Source: Cladopsammia gracilis
Lineage: Eukaryota; Cnidaria; Anthozoa; Scleractinia; Dendrophylliidae
Direction of reading: 5' to 3'
Assembly (NCBI GenBank): GCA_022457155.1
Contig: JAJGOT010000361.1
Span: 353,001-417,000 of the forward strand
DNA: 64,000 bases
Under the pieces are notes generated by a model. That model was given only the letters and a program-made list of their open reading frames with translations. It was not told the origin of the DNA and did no database searches. This document shows positions 1 through 11,514 of this stretch, one piece after another; positions within the stretch are counted from its first letter, which is position 1, and each line of letters begins with the position of its first letter. The translations under genes were made by a program, and so were the position numbers.

Positions 1-914
1 TGAGAAATTAGAATTGCCTGACCTCGCATTTTGAGCCATGTGGTGGAATTTGAACTCTCGAACGTTCCGATCGATGGAAATGTACATCGAGTTTTGCCGT
101 CTTATTAATTTCATCAACAATAAAAATAAATATTCAAGCCTTCTTAAACGCGAGACATGATTCAAGGACTTAAACATGTTTTCAACAAACCTATTCTTAT
201 ATGTTTGTTTGTGTCATAATTTATGAGTTCTCCAACTAATAAATTACCACACAGAAGCAAACAATGTTTTCTGTACTAGAAAAAAAATTTGATTCAACAG
301 AAAGGAGCAGAAATTGCTAAATATACATATAAAAAATCCCGGCTCACAACATCGAGCAAAGAAGCTTTTGCATTTTTCAAGTGATTTAAAAACATGTACA
401 TGTCACAAATAATCTGTTTTCAATTCAAAATACACACGAATTCGACATCGAACGCGAGCCAAAGATGTCAATATCAAAATCGTGTAACGAGACTAATATC
501 GCGAAACGTGCAAGTTATGAATGGCACATTAAAGAAAACGAAAACGAAGGAAATAAATTTCTCTTCGATCGAAAATGCCGAAAAAGAGAAACGGGAACTC
601 CATCAGGTTAATCAAAGACAAACTGTGGCATTCAAAATTTTAATATTCCACACGTCTCTCATTCGCTGTTGAAAGTAAATAATAATTGAAGAGACGAATA
701 TCGGTCCTCCAGATTAATTTTACGGTGAAAACGATTCTTATCAATGTTTCTGGCTCACGTAACATGATAAACAACACTGAAGTACAAGCAGTATCGTCGC
801 TAAATAAAAGCTATTTATGTTATATTTTAATCGCGAGGACGAATCGAAGTGTACACTTGAGTGATGCATTCATTTTTCTAAGATGAAAGCAGTAATATAA
901 AAAGAGACACTTAC
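1..914. other. AT-rich stretch, no gene recognised
   Basis: I see no splice-flanked reading frame, hairpin or tandem repeat that I can support here. If the minus-strand exon at 915-981 is real, this is its first intron. Confidence 0.5.
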
Positions 915-981
915 TTTCCAGATCTGTCACGTCCTTGATAACATCGTATGATCCAGAAAGCTGAAAGCTTCTTCGCATCAT
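915..981 (-). CDS. Candidate first coding exon of a minus-strand gene leaving the window
   Basis: Reading minus, ATGATG opens a short frame (MMRRSFQLSGSYDVIKDVT then DLE) that runs into a consensus donor, GTAAGT, at 914-909. No acceptor-like AG precedes the ATG, so it reads as a first exon. A TATA-like box lies about 280 bases upstream. The rest would be off the left edge. I do not recognise the peptide. It lies downstream of the AGAP exons on the same strand, so it could be an alternative start of a shorter AGAP isoform or a separate gene. Both are inference. Confidence 0.35.
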
Positions 982-1262
982 ATTTGTATAATTTCAAGAT
1001 AGCTCACATGTAATCAAATTTCCTCCAACAAAACAGATTGTTGCTACGACAGTCACGTTCGATTCGCGACGAACAAAAGTTCGCGAAGTGAAAACCATCG
1101 AAGAAGCAACCGCTTGAAGAAATTATTACTTTCTTGTAAGATGTCTGGACTCGGAAACCTTCTTTAATTCCTCGTTCTGTTGTATTCCCACGGCACACAA
1201 TCAATGGATCCCACCTTTGTATTATTGTATGCGGCAATCTTCGAGTCGTTGCAAATGCCCGC

Positions 1263-1271
1263 CTTTATAAA
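1263..1271 (-). promoter_or_regulatory. TATA-like box
   Basis: The minus strand reads TTTATAAAG here, about 280 bases before the ATG of the candidate exon at 915-981. That position fits a promoter with a 5' UTR of about 250 bases. Only the motif and its placement support it. Confidence 0.3.
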
Positions 1272-2654
1272 TGGCGCGGGACAGCCGTCTTTGTAAATGA
1301 TTTCTCCTTCTTTGTCTTGGCGGAAACGTACAAAATCTCTTCAAAGCCGTTGTTGACGAAAATACTTGACGTTTTTCTCTTTCCGTAGCCGATGATACTA
1401 TCCAGAATTCGGTCTTCGGGGATTTTTTCGGCCAGCGGTCGACCGTGCAATAACAACAATATTTTTCGCGTTTCGAATTTCACAAATACTTCATACGGGC
1501 AGCTTCATGAAATAAACACTGATATTTTACTGGACAGGAACTTATAGACTGCTCTGAGTAGTTGATATTTCATGTTATATTTTATATTTCTACTTGACTA
1601 TAAACATAACGAAATTGTATAATCAAAATAATGCAAGTTTGCCTTTTCTGATGGAGTCGTAATATGCAAACAGAAGTCCTCCTTAATTTATTTCCGGTCA
1701 CGTTTAAGAGGGTGTAAAACATTTCCGGTTAACAGCAGGCAAATGGCAATTTTAACGCGATATTAAAACTTGACGGATCTTGAATCAGCCACTATAAACT
1801 ATAAATTGCTTCGATGCTTGATTATGGAAAATTTTCAAAGAAAAAATTATCACTTTGTTGCGGGGGATTTCGCAGCTTATTCTGAAAGTACTAACTACAT
1901 TTCCGCTAAAAATAATAATTCAAGAAATTTGCATGATATCATCACAATAGGCAAATATTTTTCTTCTGACGTTGCGTTGTCTCTTTCAAAAATAAGAGGA
2001 AATGTAAAGGAAACTATGCAACTAGGAAGCTGGGATATTGTCCATGTTGTTCCAGAGAGAAATTTTGTTTTGATAATGTTATAAATCAACACTTGTAAAT
2101 AATGTACGATATTGTGTCATGCAACAAATATCACTACATTTGTTTACTTATTTCAAAGTCAATGGTTGTTACATGAAAAAAAAAAACCCGCACAAAAATG
2201 TAACTATTTTAATTACTTCTCTTATTTTTCTAAAGTAAGCTATTTGGTTCAGCTCCCCCACCCCTTCATTTAAATGAATTGCTTTATTGGGTTATTTTTA
2301 AACTTTGCCAGTACACAAAATAACGATTTTATCATCTATTAAGACAGCCGCTCTACGCACAAAAGCAAACAGAAGACCAACATCTGTGTAAGTGGCAGTT
2401 AAAGTGATTCCATTTATAGAAATGTTTTGGCTACGTTTATAGTAAGTTGATGGAATGTAAATAGTAAGTGCGAGAATATGTAACCCCCGCGTTTAATACG
2501 ACCGAGTAAACATTTACCACTGTCTTATTTGACTGCTCGCTGTCATTTTCAGCCAGTAGAGCGGACGAGCTGATCACGAAAACAAGCTCGGGCAGACTGG
2601 AGCGAGCGAGCAAACGAGGAAACTGCTCGCCTCCTCCTCATCCCCCCATCGGAT
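1272..2654. other. No gene recognised
   Basis: There is a minus frame at 1265-1483 with no ATG, and a plus frame at 1770-2084 that opens at TTG. Neither has convincing splice sites or a recognisable domain. I see nothing else I can support. Confidence 0.4.
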
Positions 2655-3245
2655 TGTATTAAAAGCCAGTCGGGGATTTCGCTGTTTCCCGATCGTCCCA
2701 GATTTTGCTTTGCTGACTTATAAAAACATGAAATCGAAGACATCCGTGATCATCAGCGATGGTCGGGGACAAATCCGGAAAATCGGGAGTGTTTCTAAAG
2801 CGTTTTCATATGTCGGGAAAATCCCAGACGATCGGGGATTTTCGCTGTTTCCCATCCGTCCCAGATTTGGCCGATCAATCGTAAACCATCCGAGATGATC
2901 GGGAACAAATCCGATCGTCTGGGATTTTCCCGACATATGAAAACCAGGCTTTTCCCGACCGTCCCAGATTTTGCCGACTTAAGCCTGGTTTTCATATGTC
3001 GGGAAAATCCCAGACGATCGGGGATTTTGCTGTTCGCGATCGTTCCAGATTTTGCCGATATGTCGGGAAAATCGCTGATCATCGCAGAAATCTGGAACGT
3101 GTCGGGAAAATAGAAATGCTCCCGATTTTCCCTATCTGTCCCCAACCATCCCAGATGACCGGGGATGTCTACGATTGAGTGTTTTCGTAAGTCGGCAAAA
3201 CTGGGTCGGGAAACAGCGAAATCTCCGATCGTCTGGGAAATTTAT
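2655..3245. repeat. Mosaic of direct and inverted CGGGAAAATCCC modules
   Basis: A module reading CATATGTCGGGAAAATCCC followed by AGACGATCGGGGATTTT recurs in both orientations (for example 2806-2842, 2910-2942, 2992-3029, 3059-3090 and 3212-3240). Short links containing CAGATTTTGCCGAC separate the copies. The pattern looks like repeated self-insertion or rearrangement of one inverted-repeat element. No coding capacity is seen. Confidence 0.6.
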
Positions 3246-3411
3246 TTGGCGGGGTGCGGGACAACGCCAACACAACGTTCGAGTCCAACCAGAGCATAGT
3301 TAGTATAATTATGACCAGAGATACATGTATCAAAAATTTCGTTAAGGCGAGAAAAGTACTATAATAAACTGTATATAGCAAGTCTCTTCCCAGATTTATC
3401 AATTTGGCCAT

Positions 3412-3675
3412 ACATGTAGGGGCTACTCCCTTATATACGCTATATACGTATGTGCCGCCCGATAGGGTACGGTTTTTTAAATGCTCAGTCCTTATTTGGT
3501 ATTGTGATCCCTAGATATTCCTTAAATAGGGTCACTAAATTACAGTATCCACCCCAACGCGTAAAACGAAAAAGATATGGTCTGTTAAAACTGGGCCTTA
3601 AAAAGGGTATCAGATCTCGATTTTCTACCCTTAAATAGGGTCAGGGTTTGAGAATCTTGGCGGCACACACCTGTC
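3412..3675. repeat. Probable inverted-repeat element with GTGCCGCC/GGCGGCAC ends
   Basis: GTGCCGCC near 3451 is matched by its complement near 3660. The interior carries three spaced copies of a TTAAATAGGGTCA-like motif. I cannot fix exact ends or a target duplication. It lies between AGAP exon 5 and the left edge. Confidence 0.35.
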
Positions 3676-3782
3676 CTAAATTGTCGGGGGGGGGGGGGGG
3701 GTGGGGCTTAGAATTCAACGCAGGCGTTCATAGGCCGGGGGAGAAGTGCGTGACGAGGCTACTGGGATGTATACAAACTAAC

Positions 3783-3920
3783 CTGTGTTAAAAACACGGT
3801 CGACATTCTCTCCTGTCAGCGCCGATGCCTCCATGTATACACACTGTTTGAGTTCCGATATAAGCTTTTTTATTCTTTGTGTGGCTACAATGTCTGACTG
3901 ATCCATACCCGTGACACCAT
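3783..3920 (-). CDS. AGAP-like gene, exon 5 (end of GTPase domain)
   Basis: Reading minus, the acceptor is TTTTTATGCCCGCAG and the donor is GTTAGT. The exon has 138 bases, enters in phase 1 and leaves in phase 1. It encodes the last part of the Ras-like domain. The stretch MEASALTGENVDRVF matches the G5 loop (SA motif) and final helix, which in AGAP proteins follow the segment ending exon 4. It joins exon 4 to give AIND-GVTGMDQS with no frame break. The next exons (PH, Arf-GAP, ankyrin) are not visible and would be to the left. Confidence 0.85.
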
Positions 3921-3937
3921 CTGCGGGCATAAAAAAA

Positions 3938-3941
3938 ATAA

Positions 3942-3980
<39 letters not shown>

Positions 3981-3982
3981 AA
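3938..3982. repeat. (AAAT)n microsatellite
   Basis: About eleven tandem AAAT units lie just upstream of the exon 5 acceptor, inside AGAP intron 4. Confidence 0.9.
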
Positions 3983-4071
3983 ACAACAAGTGATTTTGAT
4001 GATAGCCGTTGTTTTCTCTCGTTTTTTTTTTGTTTATTCGCTTGTGTATTTGTAATGTTTATTGATTACAG

Positions 4072-4073
<2 letters not shown>

Positions 4074-4164
<91 letters not shown>

Positions 4165-4173
4165 GTGTGTGTG
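4074..4173. repeat. (TA)n then (TG)n microsatellite
   Basis: More than forty TA dinucleotides are followed by a short TG run. The apparent Ile-Tyr protein that can be read through it is an artefact. Confidence 0.95.
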
Positions 4174-4412
4174 TTTTTTGTTTATCTGTCTATTTATAAC
4201 AACTTTGATATCTAGTTACTCTTCCGCATGGCCCAGCCACTCAGCGCGATTAGCTTTTGCTATTTCTGAGTGGCTGTGCTTTTTTCTTTTTTACAATTAT
4301 TTTCTTTTAATGATTGTGCACTTTTGTGTTAAGAGCACAAAAAAGATTGTTTGTTTGCTTTGTTAACAATAAAGGTCGGTATAAAACACGAGTGAACTAG
4401 GTCAACTAGCTG

Positions 4413-4659
4413 GACGTAGGGGCTTGTTCCCAGGACCAAGACTCGGGGGGGCAAGACCCTTTCATGTGAACTACCCATTTCGTGTAAAACTATGTCGCGT
4501 GCCGTCCAAAATCGGGTCTCTGCGACTTGTCGCACGAATTCGAACAAGTTTAACTTGTTTTTGTAGTTCCCACATGTGTACAGTTCGCTTCGACCAAATA
4601 CATTAATGTTTGAAACCAATCGAACACCAACCAGACCGTCCCTGCAACAAGCCCCCTAC
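4413..4659. mobile_element. Possible inverted-repeat element (CGTAGGGGCTTGTT ends)
   Basis: CGTAGGGGCTTGTT near 4413 is matched by AACAAGCCCCCTACG near 4645, about 230 bases apart. No clear target duplication is visible, so the ends are approximate. Confidence 0.35.
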
Positions 4660-4989
4660 GGTGTGGACGCTCAAAGAACTTCTTCCCAGACATAGACTGT
4701 AGACTTGCTTCAAGTCCCTGTAACAAGTCCGTTTGTGTAAACACTGTATAACGCTACAGGAAACTTCTCCCCGCGACAAGTCATCGCAACTAGTCCACCC
4801 GCGTGTACCGACCTTACAGCATCCTTAAGTTGTTGGTCCCGAAATACCTTATCATATAACATTTTTGCGAAAAAAAAGTCCGCGCTAAACGAGAAAGATA
4901 GTAAAAAAGATAAGAGTTCAACTTTTTGTGAGCGCATGAACGTCAATGAGAGAGCCTTAGAGGTGGAAAACGTCATGTTCTCTACAGTG

Positions 4990-5052
4990 TAGCCTGTGAC
5001 ATCCGCCAACTCCACGATTTTTCTGAGGGAAGGCGGCGGATGTCACAGGCTA
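4990..5052. mobile_element. 63-bp foldback element with 9-bp target duplication
   Basis: The ends TAGCCTGTGACATCCGCC and their complement form a hairpin covering nearly the whole unit. TCTACAGTG flanks it on both sides (4981-4989 and 5053-5061). A 9-bp duplication suits mobilisation by a Mutator-like transposase; that superfamily call is inference. Confidence 0.65.
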
Positions 5053-5500
5053 TCTACAGTGTAGATGTCTTTTGTAGCCTGAGCCAATTTGTTACTAAAA
5101 TTTGCGACAGCTCTGGTCATCTTGCACGCTTTTAGAAATGCGACAATGTCCTATAAGCAAAATTTGTGAGATTTTTTTAGCCAATCACAAAGCGTGGCAA
5201 TGCAAATGTAGTTTGCGACTGTATATATGTTGCAGTTATTTTTTTTATTTCAGGTAATTTTTGTTTTTCCTTTGTTTCAAATTCATTAGCATATATTACC
5301 ATACCCAAAAACAATGGAAAAATAAAAATTACCTGAGATAAAAAATAAACTACAACATATACTTTCAGGCTAAAAACATTACACCCCCTTCGCCTTCCTT
5401 TTTTCTTTTTTTTTAATATTTTACAAAATGAAATTTGGGATGTTTTTTTGCATTTGTCTATGGCACTCTTGGGGGGTTAAGGGTAAATTGTTATGCTCAC

Positions 5501-5645
5501 CATTAATAGCAACCAAAACCACAGGGATGTCTGATATGTACTTCCTGTACTGAGCCATTTTAGCATAGTAACCAGATATCACACTAAAACTAAGTTCATC
5601 GTCCAGACTGAAAACAAAGATCACAGCATCTACCCACTGTGTAAA
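5501..5645 (-). CDS. AGAP-like gene, exon 4 (middle of GTPase domain)
   Basis: Reading minus, the acceptor is CTTTCCTCTTTACAG and the donor is GTGAGC. The exon is 145 bases, phase 0 in and phase 1 out. It starts FTQWVDAVIFVFSLDDELSF, the strand-helix segment typical of the AGAP Ras-like domain, and ends in VVLVAIN. That end sits where small GTPases have the G4 NKxD motif; a canonical NKxD is absent, as is usual for AGAP proteins. A reading frame continues past the donor but loses similarity there, which supports the splice site. Confidence 0.9.
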
Positions 5646-5967
5646 CTGTAAAGAGGAAAGGAAACCAACAATTTATAATTATTTTTTATAACTTGAAACT
5701 ACTACTCTTCCCTCCCAGTAAACTGCGACACCCACAAATATTTTGGATGCCTTCTGGGAAACGATCATGATCCTTGAGTCTATTTCAGATGCGTCACGTG
5801 GTACATTTGTTTGAACCACGTGATGGCATTTTTTCTTGAAAAATGTTTGTGTTCAAATACGGTACAAAGGAAGTGTGATTGTGAATACAAAAAAGCTGGT
5901 CACACGATACAGACAAATGTACCGCGTGATGCATTTGAAATAGACTCAAAGCACAAAGATCATTTAC

Positions 5968-6252
5968 CAGGGTTCATACTCTTTTCAGATTTTGAAATTC
6001 CATGACTTTCCATGACCTTTTTCATGACCTTTTCAAATTTTTCATGACCAAGAGTTCAACAGTTGTTTTCAAAATTTTATCAAAACGAACAATTTTTTTA
6101 ATTTTTCGGCTGCCTTAGTGATTTTGTACCATGAACATAATTTTCCATGACTTTCCATGACCCACACTTAAATTCCATGACTTTCCAGGCCTGGAAATTA
6201 AATTATACAATTCCATGACTTTCCAGGTTTTTCCACGACTGTGCGAACCCTG
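5968..6252. mobile_element. hAT-like MITE with CAGGGTTC ends
   Basis: The ends read CAGGGTTCATAC and the complement of GTGCGAACCCTG. TTTAC flanks both sides, which fits a 5-bp duplication. The interior repeats CCATGACTTTCC many times. It is non-coding and lies in AGAP intron 3. A related single end (CAGGGTTCGTACGC) is present near 61613. Confidence 0.6.
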
Positions 6253-6555
6253 TTTACCATGAAGGCAGCCATAAAATTTGTGGGTCTGGCGTTTCACTGG
6301 GAATAGTAGTGTTCTTCCATTCTAAGGGAAATGATCAAAACTATAATTGTACTTGGCCAGGCCCATTGATCTTTTTTAACTCTTCCCCTTCTAGTCTACA
6401 TGTGCTATTTAGAGTAAAAACTAAGAAACAGATTGAAACAACCCCGTGCCGTTTTACTAGCAATGCAAGCTTCAAGTACATAGAATATTAAGTCTGTTCT
6501 TTAATTGTTAAACCCCCGGGGACCCTATCCTAGTTCCGCTGTCACTGTTCAGTAC

Positions 6556-6726
6556 CTGCACATCAGGAGGCCCAGTCTCATTCCTGATCAACAAAAGATG
6601 GCTCTGTCCATCATAACACACTTCCCTTTTGTGGCGTCCAGTGAATGAATCTACCTTGGCATATTGACCAGTGAGATACCTGTGCAATAAGTCAGACTTG
6701 CCAGAAATCGAGCTGCCAACAATGCC
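6556..6726 (-). CDS. AGAP-like gene, exon 3 (P-loop exon of GTPase domain)
   Basis: This is the exon that identifies the gene. Reading minus, it has 171 bases in phase 0 on both sides, acceptor CTTTTCATATAG and donor GTACTG. It encodes 57 residues beginning [20 protein letters not shown], a P-loop of the GxxxxGKS form. The AGAP-type segment around [19 protein letters not shown] follows. In that segment the usual small-GTPase DxxG motif is replaced by an R-N/D-E-x-G form. Members of this family bind GTP through this domain and act as Arf GTPase-activating proteins at membranes; that function is family knowledge. Confidence 0.93.
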
Positions 6727-6896
6727 CTATATGAAAAGAACAAATTAAACTATTGTTCATAGGTTGTACAAATATTATAATCATATCAATAACAAAATTC
6801 TCGATTCTGATTGGCCATCTGCATGTCTTGCCTAATTGCCCACATGGTTGCTTGGGTTTCCAAAACAGCTATCCAATTACAACTACATGTATTTGT

Positions 6897-7352
6897 AATG
6901 GTTCGAGCCTGGTCTCTGCTGTCGTGTTGTTTCCTTAAACAAGAAACTTTACTCCACACTGTCTCTCTCCACCCAGGTGTATAAATGGGTACCGGCGACA
7001 AAATGCTGGGGGTAACCCTGCGATGGACTAGCATCCCATCCAGGGGGGAGTAGCAATATTCCTAGTTGCTTCATGCTACGGAAACCGGGTTGAGCTACGG
7101 CCGTGTGGGTTATTCTATGTATGTATGGAATTTTAGAATTGTATTTTTGAGTCCATTTTAATTTGCATTATTGATATATTATTTTAATTATTTTATGGAA
7201 TTTTAGACTTGTAATTTTGGATTTTTATTTTATTACTAAATTAATATCTTATTGTAAGGCGCAGTTGAATATTTTTATAGAAACTGCGCGGTAGAAATTT
7301 TAATTTATTATTAATTTATTATATTGTGGCCCGTGTGCAACTTTACCTTTAC
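6897..7352 (+). mobile_element. SINE copy, 5'-truncated and interrupted
   Basis: From GGTTCGAGCCTGG (a box-B-like start) to about 7107 this matches, in the opposite orientation, the SINE split between 7654 and 14972. Its 3' end resumes at about 7322 (GTGGCCCGTGTGC up to TTTACC). The roughly 214 bases between hold a twice-repeated GGAATTTTAGA segment and a small GCGCAGTT hairpin, resembling the 3' tail of another retroelement. Confidence 0.65.
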
Positions 7353-8014
7353 CAATCAGGTGCACTTAAATGGGTTCTTTTTTCGCTGTTTTTCTTCCAG
7401 GTTTCAAACTGATAGTAAATACAGTATCCGTGACGTTTTAAGTGTACATGTAAAATAAAGTTCACATACATTATTAATATCATTTTAATCTCAAATTTTG
7501 TTATCGATGAAATTAATTAGTAATTGGACTACAATTCAAATCCTCATCGCGCCACAGAATTTTATGGCTGAATATATATAAGGGGCCAAGGGCAGTGGAT
7601 TTCCCCTGGCTACTACACGTCTGCACCCCAGCTACTTTCATAGACAAACAAGGTAAAAAAAGGTAAAGTCGCACTCGGGCCACGATGGCAGGGCTTCAAG
7701 TGGCCTCCTGCCAAATTATAGGGCTAAAAATAGGGTCTTTTTTTCAAAAATATAGGGAGAATATAGGGAATAGGAAAAAATATAGGAATAATATAGGGAT
7801 TTTCTTAAGCATTTACAAGTGATATACAGCAAAAATTAACATTTTTATTAAAACAAATACAATGGCCTCCTCCATGCCCCTCATAGCCATTAATAACCAT
7901 CACACTTAAAGCACAAGATATTTAACACAAAGTTGGAAACAAACTCAAATTTAACATTCCTGACATTCAGTCTAAAAAAAAAACGGCAATAAGTGCACAT
8001 CATGTCCTCAACAT

Positions 8015-8706
8015 TCAGTAAGTGTCCTTTCGCTTCTTGGCAGATACATGTTTTGTATTATAGCCTTCCAGGCGTCTCTTCTTGTTTTTGTCTAGTTCAT
8101 TTCTCTTATTTGAACACTGTTGGATTTGCTCCATTGCATGTTCCATCATCTTCTTAGCAACTTCAAGTGGCCCTTGAGCTAGCTATACTAGCCTCGCTGG
8201 AAGCCTTTTTGTTCTTAATTGCCTGTGAAAGCATTTCACTTGCTTCTTCATAGAGTGTTTTAGCCGTTTGCAGCTCACTGTCCTTCTGGTCTTCCGACTT
8301 CATCAGTTCTTTTTCTCTCTCAGAAAAATTCAGTCTGCTTTATTCCAACTTCCCTGCTTCCCTTTCTCTCTCTTTCTCAGCATCCCTCAGCCTTTTTTTC
8401 TCTGCATCTTGAATGCTCGTTTTCTTTGCCAGATCTTTAGTGATGTGAACATTCTGTGGCTCTCCACACTTCTTCACATGATCTTTGACAGAACACAGAC
8501 GATTTATTGTGCAGTCATGTATCCAAGAGAAGCCCTGTCTGGAGTTACTGTCTTCTTGCTTGCAGAAAGACTTTTTTCTACATATGCAATGACATGAGCT
8601 ATAGAGAGACGGCTTTTGACGAGTTTCTGAAGAACAGGATACTTAAATTCACCCTGCTGAGATTTCTTTTGGAAAACATCTGCCGACTAATGGTCAACCC
8701 TATGCA
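8015..8706 (-). pseudogene. hAT-like transposase, C-terminal part
   Basis: Continuing from 13330 across the foldback insertion, the minus strand encodes a segment like the hAT C-terminal dimerisation region. Pieces include DVFQKKSQQGEFKYPVLQKL and a degraded ERSLS-like motif. A lysine/glutamate-rich tail with LQTAKTLYEEASEMLSQAIK follows, ending near 8015. Several stops and frame changes are present. No active site can be complete here. Confidence 0.7.
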
Positions 8707-8735
8707 TGCTACTATCGGCTAGTTCTAAAATAGGG

Positions 8736-8985
8736 AACGGGGAATCGGGGAACGGGGAACGGGGAACGGGGAATCTCTAAAATGGGGAATCTCTAAAATA
8801 GGGAATCTCTAAAATGGGGAATCTCTAAAATGGGGAATCTCTAAAATGGGGAATCTCTAAAATGGGGAATCTCTAAAATGGGGAATCTCTAAAATAGGGA
8901 ATCTCTAAAATAGGGAATCTCTAAAATGGGGAATCTCTAAAATAGGGAATCTCTAAAATGAGGAATCTCTAAAATAGGGAATTTT
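8736..8985. repeat. Left arm: 16-bp tandem array
   Basis: About thirteen copies of CTCTAAAAT(A/G)GGGAAT are preceded by four GGGAACG-type units. The units differ mostly at one A/G position. There are no unique spacers between them. Confidence 0.95.
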
Positions 8986-8999
8986 GAAAGCAGCTGTTA

Positions 9000-10578
9000 C
9001 GAGGGCCGTAAGTAAAGCTGTCCGCTCGCGATAAAACTGAAATTCAAGATGGTTACAAACTAGAAGTCACACGACTCCTAGGAAGACCATGCAATTACGA
9101 TACGATTTCGTGTATAAATAAATATTGATGATGATGATGATGATGACCATTTAATTTTTGTCGGAAGAGGAGGGAGGGGAGGGGGGGGGGGTTGGGGCAA
9201 TTTCTTCTGAGTGTGATTTTTTTTTTTCATCATCACTATTTGCAATAATTTTTTTTACCAAAATGCTTGAATATTTTTCACGTGCTTTCTTGTGCACTAA
9301 TTTTTTCTCTTAAATTTCTTCTGCAGGAATTTTTTTTTGGTAATTGCTCACCCCCCTCCCCCCCCCCCCCCCCCCCCACAAAAATTAAATTGTCCGTTCC
9401 TCACCGTGTTTTGTTTCATATTGTGCGACAAATCAAGCTAAATCATGTTGCGACACTTATAGTGTCTGGTTCATAAGTGTAAATATCCGGTCTCGATTGC
9501 GAAACCGTCACACGAAAACTCCCAAAAAAAAAATCACTTTGCTTTTCGGTAAGTTTGAAAGAAAAATTAACAACTTCTCGTTACATTTTTTAACACCCGA
9601 AGAGAAAAGCTCAATTTATCTGCAAGATCGCGTAAGTTCGCGAACGTGACCGCTTTGCGTTTTCTCGTGCCGGCGTCATGCCCGCGGTTGGTCCAAACCG
9701 TGTAGGACCTGTAGGACGAGAACTGCGAGAAGAGTATTCCCTCCAATCTTGATTTTAGTTGGCTGTACGAGATTAGAAAGGCGGCGCTCCGTCGTCACCC
9801 GCGATATCTTTAAGTTGAGAATTTATAATAATCCAAAAATTAAAATACCAATTATTAAAAAGAAAAAATCACCAAAAAAATTAACTCATATTGGAAAAAT
9901 TGGGAATCTTGCAAAAATTCAAGAAAAACCTTATGGCGGGGTGGCATAAAGGGGCACATAAAGTTACAATATTACAAGGAATTTCCCGTTTGCTTACCTC
10001 TATGTAACATCGACGTGCATTGAAAAGGGAGTGGAAAAAATTCATCTGTCCACTGTTAACGGCCGCAAACCCCCTCGGAACGAAAAAGCGCAGCGTGTAA
10101 ATCGTCGTTACTTATGCCAACTTTTTTTAAGTAATGCTATATTTTTTTTCTTTTTTCTGCAACTCAAGACATATCGTTTTTGGGTGGGATAAATGCGTTA
10201 TCTCCGCAATTATTTTTTAGTATTTTTTTATCTCCGCAATTATCAGTCATTAATTTAAATGCTTTTTGTCACTACATAGTCTGTATGACGGTATTTCTCC
10301 TTCGTTCCTCTGTGCTCTGCAGTCCGAATAGGACGTTCGCTCAATACACTGAGATATGCAGGTTCCTTGATGATGATGCTGCGATAACATGAGAACATCT
10401 CTGTCCCCCTTCCAACTGAATCGCGCTACCATTTTTCGCATTGATTCTGAATTGCTACAATGAGCCGCCGCAAAACGTCTTTTTCCTTGCTTTTCACTCT
10501 AATAAGGATAACACATGTCAAATTGAACAAAGGAAACTCGGGTTTCATTTTCAGTGGCAAGAGTTCCATTGTAATGTA
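9000..10578. other. Interior of foldback element, left part
   Basis: It contains a (GAT)n run near 9127-9146. At 9150-9392 a G-rich and a C-rich run are bracketed by TTTAATTTTTGT and its complement, probably a decayed MITE. The rest is AT-rich sequence without a gene I can support. Short frames here have no splice sites or domains. Confidence 0.5.
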
Positions 10579-11514
10579 CCAGTCAATTCCAAAACCGCCC
10601 ATCCCCCCCCCCCCGGGCAAACCCCCGGGCATTTGACTTTTTTAAAAAAAAATTGTCAAATGCCCCACTATGTGGGCAGTTTATACGGTCAAATGCCCCA
10701 CCGTGGAGAGCTTCACAGAGCGTCAAATGCCCCACCGTCCGGGCAAGGAGGGATTTAAGTAACTAGTTACAGTGGATTTCAGCTTACTTTGGCCGCGCCA
10801 GTTACCAAATTCGTTGGGAAATTTGATACTACGTTGCGAAGTTGTCAATTACATTCGTCAGTTTTGCCAACCAAATTGCGAACTTTGAAACGAAGTTGGC
10901 AACTTCTTCGATGCCAACGAAGCCTGTATGTAAAATCTGAAGTTGTTCTTAAATGCTATTTGCGAAGTCAAAACAATTTTTAGCCTATCTGGATGGCTTT
11001 CTTTTATAACATTATTTTGTAGACTTGCCTAGACAAATCTATAAACTGGTGCTGTTCGGATTGTTTCCGAGGTGAGATCACGTACACTGTAAGATGCATG
11101 CCGCTATTTCAGTTGTGGTTTTGAATTCGACCAACATATAAATCGTATATTATCTTTCATGTTCACTTTAAATATCTTGCCATCTTTGCTTGTGCTATTG
11201 TCTGTTGTTTATATTTGTTAGCTAGATTTAGTTTCAGCGAAAAAAATAGAACGATATTGCAACTTCTGAACATATGTTTCGAAATACTAAATGTAAACAA
11301 AGATTATCACTTTCCTTTACAGACACATGGAACCGGAAAGAATGGATTACGAAATCTTTTACCTTGCGACCGTTGACCAACGTTTTTGTTGAAGTCAAAT
11401 GCCCGCCCCGTCGGGCCCCGTTTCACGTCAAATGCCCCACTATGCGGAGCTAACCTCTCGTCAAATGCCCGGGGTATGCCCGGGGGGGGGATGGGCGGTC
11501 TTGGAATTGACTGG
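10579..11514. mobile_element. TA-flanked inverted-repeat element
   Basis: The ends read CCAGTCAATTCCAAAACCGC and its near-complement, and TA flanks both sides. Next to each end lie several GTCAAATGCCCCAC modules and C or G runs. A TA duplication fits the Tc1/mariner superfamily. The 936-bp interior has no transposase frame. It sits inside the foldback element. Confidence 0.7.

Noticed and set aside
4055..4366. 103-codon frame rich in Ile-Tyr
   Set aside because: It is the translation of the (TA)n microsatellite.
8736..8985. Regular short direct repeats resembling a CRISPR array
   Set aside because: Units are contiguous 16-mers with no unique spacers, repeated inverted at 13041-13308, in an animal genome.
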